From NCBI GenBank assembly GCA_001751225.1, contig MAXT01000390.1:1-19285 (forward strand): a stretch of 19,285 nucleotides of DNA, given 5' to 3'. A program made the position numbers and the translations under genes. Of this stretch, positions 1-7,548 are shown piece after piece (position 1 is the stretch's first letter; every line of letters starts with the position of its first letter). The notes beneath the pieces are model-generated. The model had not been told where the DNA came from. It saw only the letters and a list, made by a program, of their open reading frames with translations, and did no database searches. Source of the stretch: Desulfuromonadales bacterium C00003107 (GTDB lineage: Bacteria > Desulfobacterota > Desulfuromonadia > Desulfuromonadales > Syntrophotaleaceae).

Positions 1-208
1 CGTTCGAGCAGCGGCCTTGGCACCATCCCAACCGTCGAGTACCGATTGAGCTATCGCCGCCAAAGCTGCGGTCATGGCATCTCAGGCTCGGGCCGAGTTA
101 GCAGCTCAAAAGTCTGACCAAGCCCCCGTCATGACAACGGAAGAAAGTTCAACACCTTCTTCTGCGAGTGAAGAAAACTCCGGGTCTCTGCTAAACCGAT
201 ATATCTAA
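1..208 (+). other. Unidentified short open frame ending at 208
   Basis: A frame open from 50 to a TAA at 206-208 reads as the end of an Ala/Gln-rich, then Ser/Thr/Glu-rich polypeptide that finishes with SLLNRYI. In-frame ATG codons lie at 74 and 131, neither with a clear ribosome binding site. The same frame has a TGA at 47-49, so either this is a very small gene or the tail of a larger gene with a frameshift near 50. A hairpin with a T-rich plus-strand tail follows at 242-264, which fits a plus-strand gene ending here. I do not recognise the family, and a competing short minus-strand frame starting near 76 cannot be excluded. Confidence 0.2.
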
Positions 209-234
209 CAAAGAAAATATTTTAAGCCAAACGC

Positions 235-264
235 AAAAAAAAGCGCTGTTAAGCGCTCTTTTTT
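235..264. terminator. Small bidirectional terminator between convergent genes
   Basis: Two copies of the palindrome AGCGCT (242-247 and 252-257) separated by GTTA form a 6-bp stem. On the minus strand the stem is followed by seven T (complement of 235-241), a normal intrinsic terminator placed about 26 bases after the mshQ stop. On the plus strand the stem is followed by C and six T, so it could also stop transcription arriving from the left edge. The stem is short, so efficiency is uncertain. Confidence 0.6.
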
Positions 265-282
265 ATTTTGTCCATTGGTAGT

Positions 283-3200
283 TCAAAAGCGATAGGTTTC
301 CCGCAGATAGATAAGACTAGGCCGCCCCTTGTAGATGCCGAAGGTCGCTCGCCCCAGCGGATCGTCATCGTGGCTTCCATCGCCATCCCAGTCGAAGCGC
401 AGCCAGTTAAGCAGGATCAGATTGGCCGTTACATCGACATAACCATCGTCGCCTGGTGGGCTGAAACTCAGGTTGGCATCGCCTGCCAGAAACGGATTGC
501 TCAGCGAGGCGCTGGTGGTACCGCTGCCGTCAGCATTAGTAATAGGAATAGGAATATTACCTGCATCCGTAGTGCTGCCGTTGTTCAGACTCAATTGCGA
601 CAGGGGCAAGCTGGTGCAGCTATCGCCACCGTTAGGGATAAAGGCGGTGCCATTGTAATATTCGGCTCGCAGAGGCATGGGCAGATCCAGCAATTCAGAA
701 CCGTAGGCGTTGTTAAGCACCAGTCTTCCCCAACGCATCTGCTCGTCGACATCGAAGTCGATACCCTTGCCAGCTGTCGCCTCGCCGAAACGCACTGGAT
801 TGGTTGTAGCTGCAATACCGTCGCCATCAATGACATTAATTTCCAGGCTGATGTCGGCATCATAAGGCGCCGCCGGCACAATTCCCCGGTCCATGCTCAA
901 CCCTCCGCCACTGCTGAAAGTCAGAGTCCCCCAACCGGGGCTGTCTTCGAGTTCACGTACTGTCGGATCTCCAACGGGAAGCCGAGAACTATCGACACTG
1001 CCAGTGGCGGCACTGTAGCTTTTACCGCGCAGGGTGGCGGAAGACATTTTCCACCAGTCTCCGGTGTAGTTCAGCGTGGTATCGTCACCCCGGTTCTGGG
1101 CGGCGACGGTAATCACCGGGGCCGTAACATAATCAAAAGGTTGGCCAAGATAGGTAAAACCACCGATAGAACAAGCGGTTGTAAACTTCGGCGTGTTGAG
1201 GCTGAAACCAAAATGGTGGGGGGTGAAGCGACCCACGGGGTCGCTGCTGCCGATGACGTCGAGAGCACTGCCGAGGTAGTTGGCCACCTTGGCGCCGATG
1301 GTGACAGTACCGACTTCGCTATAACTGATGTCATCAACCTGCGCTACGCCTCTGCTATAATCGACAACTGTCAGCGGGCCGCCGGTCAGGGTACCCTGGG
1401 TACCGGGATCCGGTTTAAAGGGTTCCACGGCCGCTAGAGTGGTGTCGGCAGAGAAGTTTTCCGTTATCTTTACCGCTCCCAATTCGTCAGTGCACACCCC
1501 GGCCACCTTGACATAAAAATCGTCTCCGGCCGCCCAGTGAGGATCGCCGCTAAAGGTGTTGTTATCCAAAGGCGCGGTGCCGTCGACAGTGGCGACCACC
1601 CGTAGCCCGTCCGGCGCGACGACAAAACTGTCACTACCGGTCATAACCAAATCCTCTTCATCGCCGCTGCCGGCAAAATAAGCCGATAGATTTAATCGTC
1701 CGACATCGTTGTAGCGAAGCTTCAAGCTACTTTCGGCCTGGCCGTCAAAGACAATCTCGACGGCGGTACCGAGGGATGCCCCGCTGATCACACCGCCATT
1801 TACCTGCAGTGCTTGTGTGCCGCCGGCAGGCTGCTGGTAGTTGGACCAGAAATTTATCTGGCGGGGGGTATTGGCAAAGCTCTCATCGCCCACGCAGTGT
1901 TCGGCGGTGGCATCGGCCCGCACCGCGGCGATGGTGATATCCGCTGCGGTGGTACAAGCTCGATGGTCCGGCACATCAAACAGAAAGCCGGCTTCATAAA
2001 AGGTCATATCGCAGGACGAGCTACCGCTACCGTTGACACACTGAGGCGCATGATCAGCAACGGGATTACCGGTCACTGACAGAATTACGGAGTCCGGCGT
2101 GGTATGGCGCAAACGGAACGTTCCGCTGCCATCGGTGATGGTCTGTTCATCGCCACCAACCCAACCGGATGGCGACAGGGTAATAGTGACCGGATCGGTA
2201 TAGACGCCATTGCAATCCTCATCGGTGCAGGCGCGAACCGTTACTGATTCCGCAGCGCAGGTCAGGGCCGAACCATCATGAATCAGCTCGAAATGATCTA
2301 TTGTTGTTCCACAGAAAATATCGGCCCGCAAGCTGCCGTCCAAATTGCGCCCCTGGCTTTGCAATTGGTAGAGGGTGTCTATCTGCTGCTGATCGAGACC
2401 CTCATCAAAAACGATGAATTCATCCAGCGGCGCCCGAAAGCCCCGATCTCCGCCAGCTCGATCGTAGGAGGTCCCCAAATAGTGAAAGTTACCCTGGGCT
2501 TGTAAAGGAACCTGATCCCGGTAGAGGCCGTCAATGTACAGAGAGGATGTGCCTCCCTCACCAACCAGCACCAGATGATGCCACCCGTCGGCCAGGGTAT
2601 TGAAACGGAACGTGCCGTTGGCCGTGGCGGCACCGGCATAGCCGCCCCAGCGGAATTCTTGACGATTGTCAATCCACAACAGATCGTTACCACCACCGGC
2701 CATAGCACCAAGCACATGATAACGTGACCCTTCGACAGTGGTGAAAGGTGTGCGAAACCAGGTGCCGACCGTCCAGTCGCCATTCATGGGCACGTCATTA
2801 CCGGTGGTGAATGATTCGGTGGAGCGGTCCAGTTCCGCGGCGCGACCGACCATACCATTCGCTTCACTGCCCACTCCGCCCTGGGAAACAGCATCATGGC
2901 TTCCTTGAAAATCCTCAGCCAGAGCTCCGGCGGCGGAATAATTACATTCATCAAAGCGCCATTCCGCCAAGGGAGTAGGCAATGAGCAGGGATCGGCCTG
3001 ATTCATCAGGTCGCCGACCTGAGCTGAGGACAATGCCTCGGAATAAACCCGGACCTCGTCGAGGGCGCCATAAAATCGCCGACTGGGCCAATCACCGCCA
3101 CTACTCCAATCGGTACCGATAAAAAAATCCAAATTATTGGAAGGCAAACTTGCGCTATACGCACGGGTGGCCACCACGCGACCATCGAGATAAATCTGCA

Positions 3201-3300
3201 TTTGCCCAGCAGCACGGGAATAGACAAAGGCAAGATGCTGCCAGACGCCTACCTGCACCAGACCAGCAGAGGTCGTAATGCTGCCCCCCCCCACCACCAC
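283..3300 (-). pseudogene. mshQ: mshQ 3' part (frameshifted from 5' part): LamG and DUF6701 adhesin-like protein
   Basis: Open frame of 1005 codons that is the continuation of the protein begun at 4202. Its apparent GTG start at 3300 lies inside the conserved WWWGG stretch of a LamG/concanavalin-like domain, so it is not a natural start. Residues about 1-105 complete the first LamG domain (WQHLAFVYSR, IYLDGRVV, LDEVRVYSEAL). Residues about 108-325 form a second LamG domain (TVGTWFR, WHHLVLV, LYIDG). The remaining roughly 600 residues resemble the MshQ C-terminal region (DUF6701), ending with the characteristic RATFGIYKGRPSLIYLRE. MshQ is the last gene of MSHA loci and is thought to be exported and to act on the cell surface or pilus tip; adhesin function is inferred from the lectin-like domains. 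A change of the G9 tract to G10 (or G7) would join this to the upstream frame, giving about 1,310 residues. Confidence 0.85.
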
Positions 3301-4202
3301 ATAATGGCCCCGTTGTTAAGAACATGGACTTCATAGTTGGTATCTTTAGAAAGAAAACTGTACAACCTGTCATGTCCGGGAACGCTTAGGCTGTCAGGAC
3401 GCAACCAAGCCATGACGGTAAGCTCATCGGCAATATCGAAATCTGGGTGGTCTGGCACCACCAAATACCCGCCACCATCGGCCACAAATCCGTCGCAAAC
3501 CTTGCCCCTGCCGTAACCAACCGTTTTCTGGTTGGTACCGTTATGACCGTTGCCGCTAACGTCGGCAACATCTCCCTCGAGGGGATAATAGGCAACAAGC
3601 TGCGCGGTGGGCGTCACAGTATAGTCAATCTCAACATTGTCGAAATAGACCCGGTCATTGTCGTTCATGTTAGGTGATCCCGCGAACCGAATGCGGGTAC
3701 CTGCTGTGGCGTAAGCGGATATATCGTAGCTGGCCAAACGGTAGCTGGAATCGTCGTTCGGTCCGCTAAAACGATCCAATTCTGCCCAACTCCCGCCACC
3801 ATCACCGGAGACTTCAACCGTCACGTAATCCGAAGAATTATCCAGGCTGCTGCGCCGGTAGCTAAAATTAAGGGTCGCCGCAGTGGCGTCGGCTAGATCG
3901 GCCCGGCGCTCAATTCCCCGGCGATGTTGTAACCTAAGCACATAGGAGGTGGAACCATCGACCATAACCCGGACCTGCCCCCCCGTCGCCCCGTCCTTCT
4001 CCCCGATCTCCTGCCAATCGTTGGTCCAATTCTGGCTGCCGTCGTTGTTGGCGTAAGAAATCTGATTAAATTCGTCCCGTACCGTTTCTGCACAGCCCAC
4101 GCCTGGTATGGCCAGCAAACACCCCAACCCAAGCAATAGCCAGATGCCTCTGTTAATAAAAAATCCACAAAGGCGCTGTTTAACTGAACGGTATACTGTC
4201 AT
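3249..4202 (-). pseudogene. mshQ: mshQ 5' part: signal peptide, jelly-roll domain and start of LamG, ends by frameshift
   Basis: Starts with ATG at 4202 in an ATGA overlap with the mshP stop, so translation is coupled. Residues 1-38 form a signal peptide (basic start, hydrophobic core from about 20 to 32, cleavage near CAET). Residues about 40-195 look like a beta-sandwich of MAM/jelly-roll type (TLNFSYRRSS, YVTVEVSGDGG, VYFDNVEID). From about 200 the first LamG domain begins (LVAYYPLEGDVADVSGNGHNG, LTVMAWLRPD) and runs to IMWWWGG. There the frame meets the run of nine G and continues only as AALRPLLVWCR before a stop. The upstream half of the LamG domain is therefore here and the downstream half is in the -/283-3300 frame. 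As written the product would be a truncated 317-residue protein lacking most of MshQ. Confidence 0.85.
3284..3292 (-). repeat. G9 homopolymer at the mshQ frame break
   Basis: Nine C on the plus strand (nine G on the coding strand), directly preceded by three TGG codons (WWW). In the upstream frame nine G gives W-G-G-A-A and soon a stop. With ten G it would give W-G-G-G-S-I-T-T, which joins the two halves of the LamG domain perfectly; seven G also restores the frame with one fewer glycine. Runs of this length are prone to slipped-strand mispairing and to sequencing error. Confidence 0.9.
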
Positions 4203-4603
4203 GGCACCGCTCCAGTAACTTTGGCCGTCAATTGACGGGAAATATAGCCCTGGTTCCCGTAAATTCCAAATTGGGCCAGAGACGTTACCCGATAGACATT
4301 GTAGCTCTGGCCACCCTCGGAAAAGGTCGTTTCGCTACAACCAACCGCAACGCTAAAAGCACCAACATCAAAGGTACCAGTGGTGCAACTGCCGCTGGCC
4401 AAATCCTGAAAAATTCCCCACTCCAGACCGCTGCGCGCAGCATGGTAAGCACGTACCCCCTGCAGGGCCATGACCGTGGTTTGGCTCTGTACGCCGGCAA
4501 CCAATACCATATAACCGCCGATGGCAGACAGCACCACCAGAATAAAGATTGCGGTCACCAGAGACATGCCTCGCTCATCGCGCAATACTCGAAAGAGACT
4601 CAT
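4199..4603 (-). CDS. mshP: MshP, minor pilin of GspK/PilX type
   Basis: A 134-residue prepilin-like protein. Prepilin cleavage is predicted after G12 (RDERG then MSLVTAIF), followed by a hydrophobic helix to about residue 38. Position 5 of the mature protein is Thr instead of the usual Glu; loss of Glu5 is a known trait of GspK-like tip pseudopilins, so MshP may sit at or near the tip. Cysteines near the middle (SGSCTTG, VGCSET) could form a disulfide. It overlaps mshO upstream and mshQ downstream by ATGA, placing it in one tightly coupled mshO-P-Q unit. The match to MshP rests on gene position and the N-terminus. Confidence 0.85.
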   Translation of the reverse strand: MSLFRVLRDERGMSLVTAIFILVVLSAIGGYMVLVAGVQSQTTVMALQGVRAYHAARSGLEWGIFQDLASGSCTTGTFDVGAFSVAVGCSETTFSEGGQSYNVYRVTSLAQFGIYGNQGYISRQLTAKVTGAVP

Positions 4604-5424
4604 GGTGCATTCTCCACATGAATCTGATGCAGCAGAGTCACCATTTCGCCATCCTCATTGAGCTGCAGCCTCAGGGTCACCAAACCGGCGCGCTGAGAGG
4701 TGCCGGGTTGATAACTGAAATTGCAGGCGCTGACGTTGCTGGCCATGAGGGCTGAGGTGCCCCCGGAGTTGGCCGACTGGATTGCAGAAATACCGTAGCC
4801 GGAAAATCGGGTCAAGGTGTTGACCGCCAGATTGCAGACGTAACTGACCGACTCACCAACGATGAAAAAGCGTTGAAAGGGCGAAGAACGGGGGAACTGA
4901 AAGGATGGATCGAGGTTGACCAAATTGACAGCACTACCGGCCCCGACCCCGGTACGGTTGTCGTTGGCCTGATAGGCATTGCCGCTGGCGCCGGTTGCGC
5001 TGAGATTATAGACCACAATGCTCTGGCCAGCGATGGGAGCCGTGTCGAGATTGCCGAGCACCTCGAAATTTGCGTCGGCACGGGTAAAGTCAAGTGGGTT
5101 GCCAGGGTCGAGGGCGTCGTCCGAACTGTAAGCCCGGTAGCGGCCACCGTCGACGGTGGGCAACAGTTCCAGGCAGCTACCTCCGCAACCAATCCGCACA
5201 CTGTTGGGCAAAGCTAGACGAACATCCCGCTGCATACGCCGCAAAGCGGTTTCCGCCCCATCCACCAGTCTGGCACGGCGCGACAGGTCGAGAAAACCCT
5301 GAATCGGCTGAACGATAAACATACCGCCGAGAGCCGCCATAATGCCGGACACCACCAGCACCACCACCATTTCCACCAGGGTGAAGCCGTAGGATCTTCT
5401 ATGGGGTGAAAGTGTATACCGCAT
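4600..5424 (-). CDS. mshO: MshO, minor prepilin
   Basis: A 274-residue prepilin of the GspJ/PilW type. The leader ends at G13, followed by FTLVEMVVVLVVSG with Glu at mature position 5. The long helix continues as a charged segment (RRARLVDGAETALRRMQRDVRLALPNS) typical of MshO and PilW proteins. Conserved features downstream include a short CGGSCLELL cysteine pair and the VSYVC motif near residue 210. ATG at 5424 is preceded by GAGG at five-base spacing. It is the first gene after a 94-base gap and is coupled to mshP by ATGA. It probably forms part of the minor-pilin complex that primes fibre assembly; that role is inferred from related systems. Confidence 0.9.
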   Translation of the reverse strand: MRYTLSPHRRSYGFTLVEMVVVLVVSGIMAALGGMFIVQPIQGFLDLSRRARLVDGAETALRRMQRDVRLALPNSVRIGCGGSCLELLPTVDGGRYRAYSSDDALDPGNPLDFTRADANFEVLGNLDTAPIAGQSIVVYNLSATGASGNAYQANDNRTGVGAGSAVNLVNLDPSFQFPRSSPFQRFFIVGESVSYVCNLAVNTLTRFSGYGISAIQSANSGGTSALMASNVSACNFSYQPGTSQRAGLVTLRLQLNEDGEMVTLLHQIHVENAP

Positions 5425-5449
5425 TGGACCTCAATGATAACTGCAGGTA

Positions 5450-5509
5450 AACAGGTTGAAAGCCGCAAACTCTTTTAAGTGCTAACCGCTTTCAATCTAT
5501 TGGCCTGTT
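5450..5509. repeat. Interrupted inverted repeat in the mshD-mshO gap
   Basis: The 94-base gap between mshD and mshO holds nested complementary arms: AACAGG (5450-5455) with CCTGTT (5504-5509), and TTGAAAGC (5456-5463) with GCTTTCAA (5488-5495). Folded, this gives a 14-bp stem with an asymmetric 8-base bulge and a 24-base loop. There is no T tract, so it is not an evident terminator. It may affect mRNA processing or bind a regulator; no function is shown. Confidence 0.4.
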
Positions 5510-5518
5510 AAACGATTT

Positions 5519-5980
5519 TTAGTAGTTGGTCCGAAAACCGCTCAAACGCATATTGAAACCGACCGGATGGCTGACAGTGACTGTAATCTGCAGACTGTTG
5601 GCAGCACCGATACCGTTAAGGGGGGTGCCGACCACAGTCACATTAACGGTGTAATTCTCAAGGCCGCCGATGAGCTTGTCTGCCTGATCCCGCGCACCGA
5701 TATCTACCAAGTTATTGTAGTCATCGATATCGTCAAACTGCACTCGACCGATCTCGGCATCGACCCCATCTGGATCGGCAAAAGGTTTCAGAAGAATCTC
5801 TTCCATATACGATTCGGCGATGGCCACCGCCTGATGTTGCAGCATGGGATCGGCGCTGTGACCCACAGTGTAGTTGATGGCCATCAGAACCCCACCGAGG
5901 GCGACACTCACCACCACGATAGAAATGACCAGTTCGATCAGGGTAAAACCCTGGTTTTCATATAAACGAACAAATATCAT
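5519..5980 (-). CDS. mshD: MshD, minor prepilin (PilV/GspI type)
   Basis: A 153-residue prepilin. Cleavage is predicted after G11, followed by FTLIELVISIVVVSVALGGVL with Glu at mature position 5. The segment after the helix (HQAVAIAESYMEEILLKPF) matches the PilV/MshD pattern closely. ATG at 5980 overlaps the mshC stop as ATGA, so mshC and mshD are translated together. The downstream gene mshO follows after a 94-base gap. Its likely role is as a low-abundance pilin in the initiating complex. Confidence 0.9.
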   Translation of the reverse strand: MIFVRLYENQGFTLIELVISIVVVSVALGGVLMAINYTVGHSADPMLQHQAVAIAESYMEEILLKPFADPDGVDAEIGRVQFDDIDDYNNLVDIGARDQADKLIGGLENYTVNVTVVGTPLNGIGAANSLQITVTVSHPVGFNMRLSGFRTNY

Positions 5981-6441
5981 GGCATACTCACGTAGCCGCT
6001 TTCGCCGATGATGGTGAAGAAACGACCATCGACGGTCACCATTACCCCACCGGGAGTAGCCCGACCGAGGGCATCGAAAATCACAGGGGTCAAAGGTGAA
6101 ACTGAAAGGGTGGTGCCAGATGGTGCCGAATCGGCAAAGGCGTCACTGCCCGTTGGCTGCAGCACAGCCCGATTGAATTCACTGATGTTGTCGCAGGCTT
6201 CCCGTTGTTGCAGGGCATAGTTACCATCGGCAACGGTCAACTGCACATCGCAACCGCTGGCCACTGCAAGCTTCTGGCCGTAGCGGGCCGCTGCCGCCAC
6301 CTCATCGTAAAAGCCGCGGCTATTAAAATCGGTGGCGTTAAAAAAACGCGGCAGAGCCACGGCCGACAGGATGCCCAGCAGCAGAATGACCGTCACCAGC
6401 TCGACCAGGGTGAACCCCCTTAAATCTCTACCAGACGTCAA
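5977..6441 (-). CDS. mshC: MshC, minor prepilin (GspH type) with TTG start
   Basis: A 154-residue prepilin. The leader ends at G9, followed by FTLVELVTVILLLGILSAVALPRFF with Glu at mature position 5. The globular part carries Cys64 and Cys83 (GCDVQL, REACDN), a plausible disulfide, and the FDALGRATPGGVMVTVDG segment typical of MshC and FimT/GspH. The start is TTG at 6441; no in-frame ATG lies before the leader and no good Shine-Dalgarno sequence is visible. A five-codon ATG frame (6455 to 6438) ends in a TGA that overlaps this TTG, which could provide coupling or could mean one base is missing here. mshC follows the strong hairpin after mshA, so lower expression than the major pilin is likely. 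Confidence 0.88.
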   Translation of the reverse strand: MTSGRDLRGFTLVELVTVILLLGILSAVALPRFFNATDFNSRGFYDEVAAAARYGQKLAVASGCDVQLTVADGNYALQQREACDNISEFNRAVLQPTGSDAFADSAPSGTTLSVSPLTPVIFDALGRATPGGVMVTVDGRFFTIIGESGYVSMP

Positions 6442-6459
6442 AATGATTCTTTCATATGG

Positions 6460-6507
6460 TGATACAGGTAAGGGACCCCGGCTTGCTAGGGTCCCTTACC
6501 TGTATCA
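6460..6507. repeat. Perfect 19-bp hairpin between mshA and mshC
   Basis: TGATACAGGTAAGGGACCC (6460-6478) is followed by a 10-base spacer and its exact reverse complement (6489-6507). The hairpin starts nine bases after the mshA stop and ends five bases before the short ATG frame that leads into mshC. No T run follows on the minus strand, so it is not a typical intrinsic terminator. Known parallels in pilin operons are mRNA-stabilising or processing hairpins that make the major pilin far more abundant than downstream genes; that role is inferred here. Confidence 0.8.
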
Positions 6508-6516
6508 GAGAAAGTC

Positions 6517-6927
6517 TTATGGCCAGCTCTTGGTGAGTACCGCTTTTTCCGTAGCGGTCTCAGCAGTAGTCACCGTAATGGTATAGGCTGTGCCATTAAT
6601 CGTCGAAGCAATAGTGGCTAGGGAGGCGGCCCAATCGCCAGGGATTCCATCAAATGCATTCATAAGACAAGTCCCGTTATCAACCTCTCCAGTAGCGCAG
6701 GTCGTTGCATCATAAGTCGGGCGGTCGGCGGCAGCCTTTCCGACCAGTTTGGCAGCATGGTTCAGAGCAGCAGCAGCCTGTGCCGCGCCAAAGACACCAT
6801 CGGCCTGGGCTACAGCCGCTTCAGTCCGCATATCGATAAATTTCGGAATAGCCACGGCGGACAGGATGCCCAGGATAACAATCACCACCACCAGTTCAAT
6901 CAGAGTAAAACCTTTTTGATTCTGCAT
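6517..6927 (-). CDS. mshA: MshA, major MSHA-type pilin
   Basis: A 136-residue type IV prepilin with a short leader (MQNQKG) and a canonical mature start, FTLIELVVVIVILGILSAVAIPKF, with Glu at mature position 5. The helix continues through an alanine-rich stretch, and the globular domain holds Cys77 and Cys87 in CATGEVDNGTC, a small disulfide loop like that in MSHA pilins. It has the best ribosome binding site of the locus (AAGGAGAA about six bases before ATG), its own 138-base upstream gap and a stabilising-type hairpin behind it, all expected of the major subunit. Vibrio has two pilin genes here, mshB and mshA; only one is present, so calling it MshA instead of MshB depends on these expression signals. 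Confidence 0.88.
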   Translation of the reverse strand: MQNQKGFTLIELVVVIVILGILSAVAIPKFIDMRTEAAVAQADGVFGAAQAAAALNHAAKLVGKAAADRPTYDATTCATGEVDNGTCLMNAFDGIPGDWAASLATIASTINGTAYTITVTTAETATEKAVLTKSWP

Positions 6928-7015
6928 TACCGTTCTCCTTCTTTTGCTCTGTTAAAGGCTGACTTGGTACGTGAGACAGATTGACAAGACCTGCTCAACA
7001 CTTACAAAACGTTTA

Positions 7016-7032
7016 GTGAAAACATATTTCAC
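7016..7032. promoter_or_regulatory. Inverted repeat upstream of mshA
   Basis: GTGAAAACATATTTCAC is a 6-bp inverted repeat with a 5-base AT-rich centre, lying about 90 bases before the mshA start in the 138-base gap after mshF. The position and symmetry suit an operator or promoter element for a pilin-specific transcript. No convincing sigma-70 or sigma-54 promoter could be placed next to it, so this is only a candidate. Confidence 0.25.
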
Positions 7033-7065
7033 CAAATCTGAAACAACAAATCATCACAAACAAGC

Positions 7066-7545
7066 TTAATTATTATTTTTAACGACTTCCAAGATCAATT
7101 GTTTCTTAGGTGGCAATCCCCTCAAATAAAATTGCCTTGACCGGTCATCGCCAAACGCGGAATTAGCTCGACGATACTTTTGCGTTCGATAGATTAACAA
7201 TCTCTGGACCTTGTCAAAATACCATTGTCCATCGGCCTGCACCGCCGGGTCAGAGGCATCCAAAATCCCCAGATAATTTGACGGCAACTGATCCATAAGC
7301 TGCATGGGATTATCTCCCTCAGAGATTGCCTCTGTTGGATTATTAACGAATGAATCAAGCATCACTGCTGCTTTCAAGGAGTTAACCACTCCCTCAAAAG
7401 ACAGCCGCTCTGCCTCAGCCTGCAACTGTTCGACCTTCTGCAGCAACACCCCCATTAGTAGCATCACGACAGAAACCAGCAACGCCCATTCAAAGACTCG
7501 CAACACCCAGCGCCGGTGGTGACTAGCCGTTTTTGGCTTCATCAC
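7066..7545 (-). CDS. mshF: MshF-like membrane-anchored protein
   Basis: A 159-residue protein with a basic N-terminus, a single transmembrane segment at about residues 17-35 and a following heptad-like stretch (LQKVEQLQAEAERLSFEGVVNSLKAAV) that resembles a pseudopilin helix without a prepilin cleavage site. The C-terminal part contains a WYFDKVQRLLIYR segment. MshF is a poorly characterised component found exactly here, between mshG and the pilin gene, in MSHA loci, and the identification rests mainly on position and shape. GGAGG lies seven bases before a GTG at 7545 and ten before the ATG at 7542; either could be used. It follows mshG by three bases. Confidence 0.72.
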   Translation of the reverse strand: MMKPKTASHHRRWVLRVFEWALLVSVVMLLMGVLLQKVEQLQAEAERLSFEGVVNSLKAAVMLDSFVNNPTEAISEGDNPMQLMDQLPSNYLGILDASDPAVQADGQWYFDKVQRLLIYRTQKYRRANSAFGDDRSRQFYLRGLPPKKQLILEVVKNNN

Positions 7546-7548
7546 CGG

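Noticed and set aside
268..1437. 389-codon open frame on the plus strand
   Set aside because: It lies antisense to mshQ, whose minus frame has clear family motifs. The plus frame has no recognisable domain and starts in the terminator tail.
283..3300. Reading the two mshQ frames as two overlapping independent genes
   Set aside because: The second frame starts in the middle of a LamG domain with no ribosome binding site, and the two parts join into one domain when the G run changes by one base.
6460..6507. Calling the mshA hairpin an intrinsic terminator
   Set aside because: No T tract follows the stem on the minus strand, and the downstream genes mshC-mshQ need read-through.
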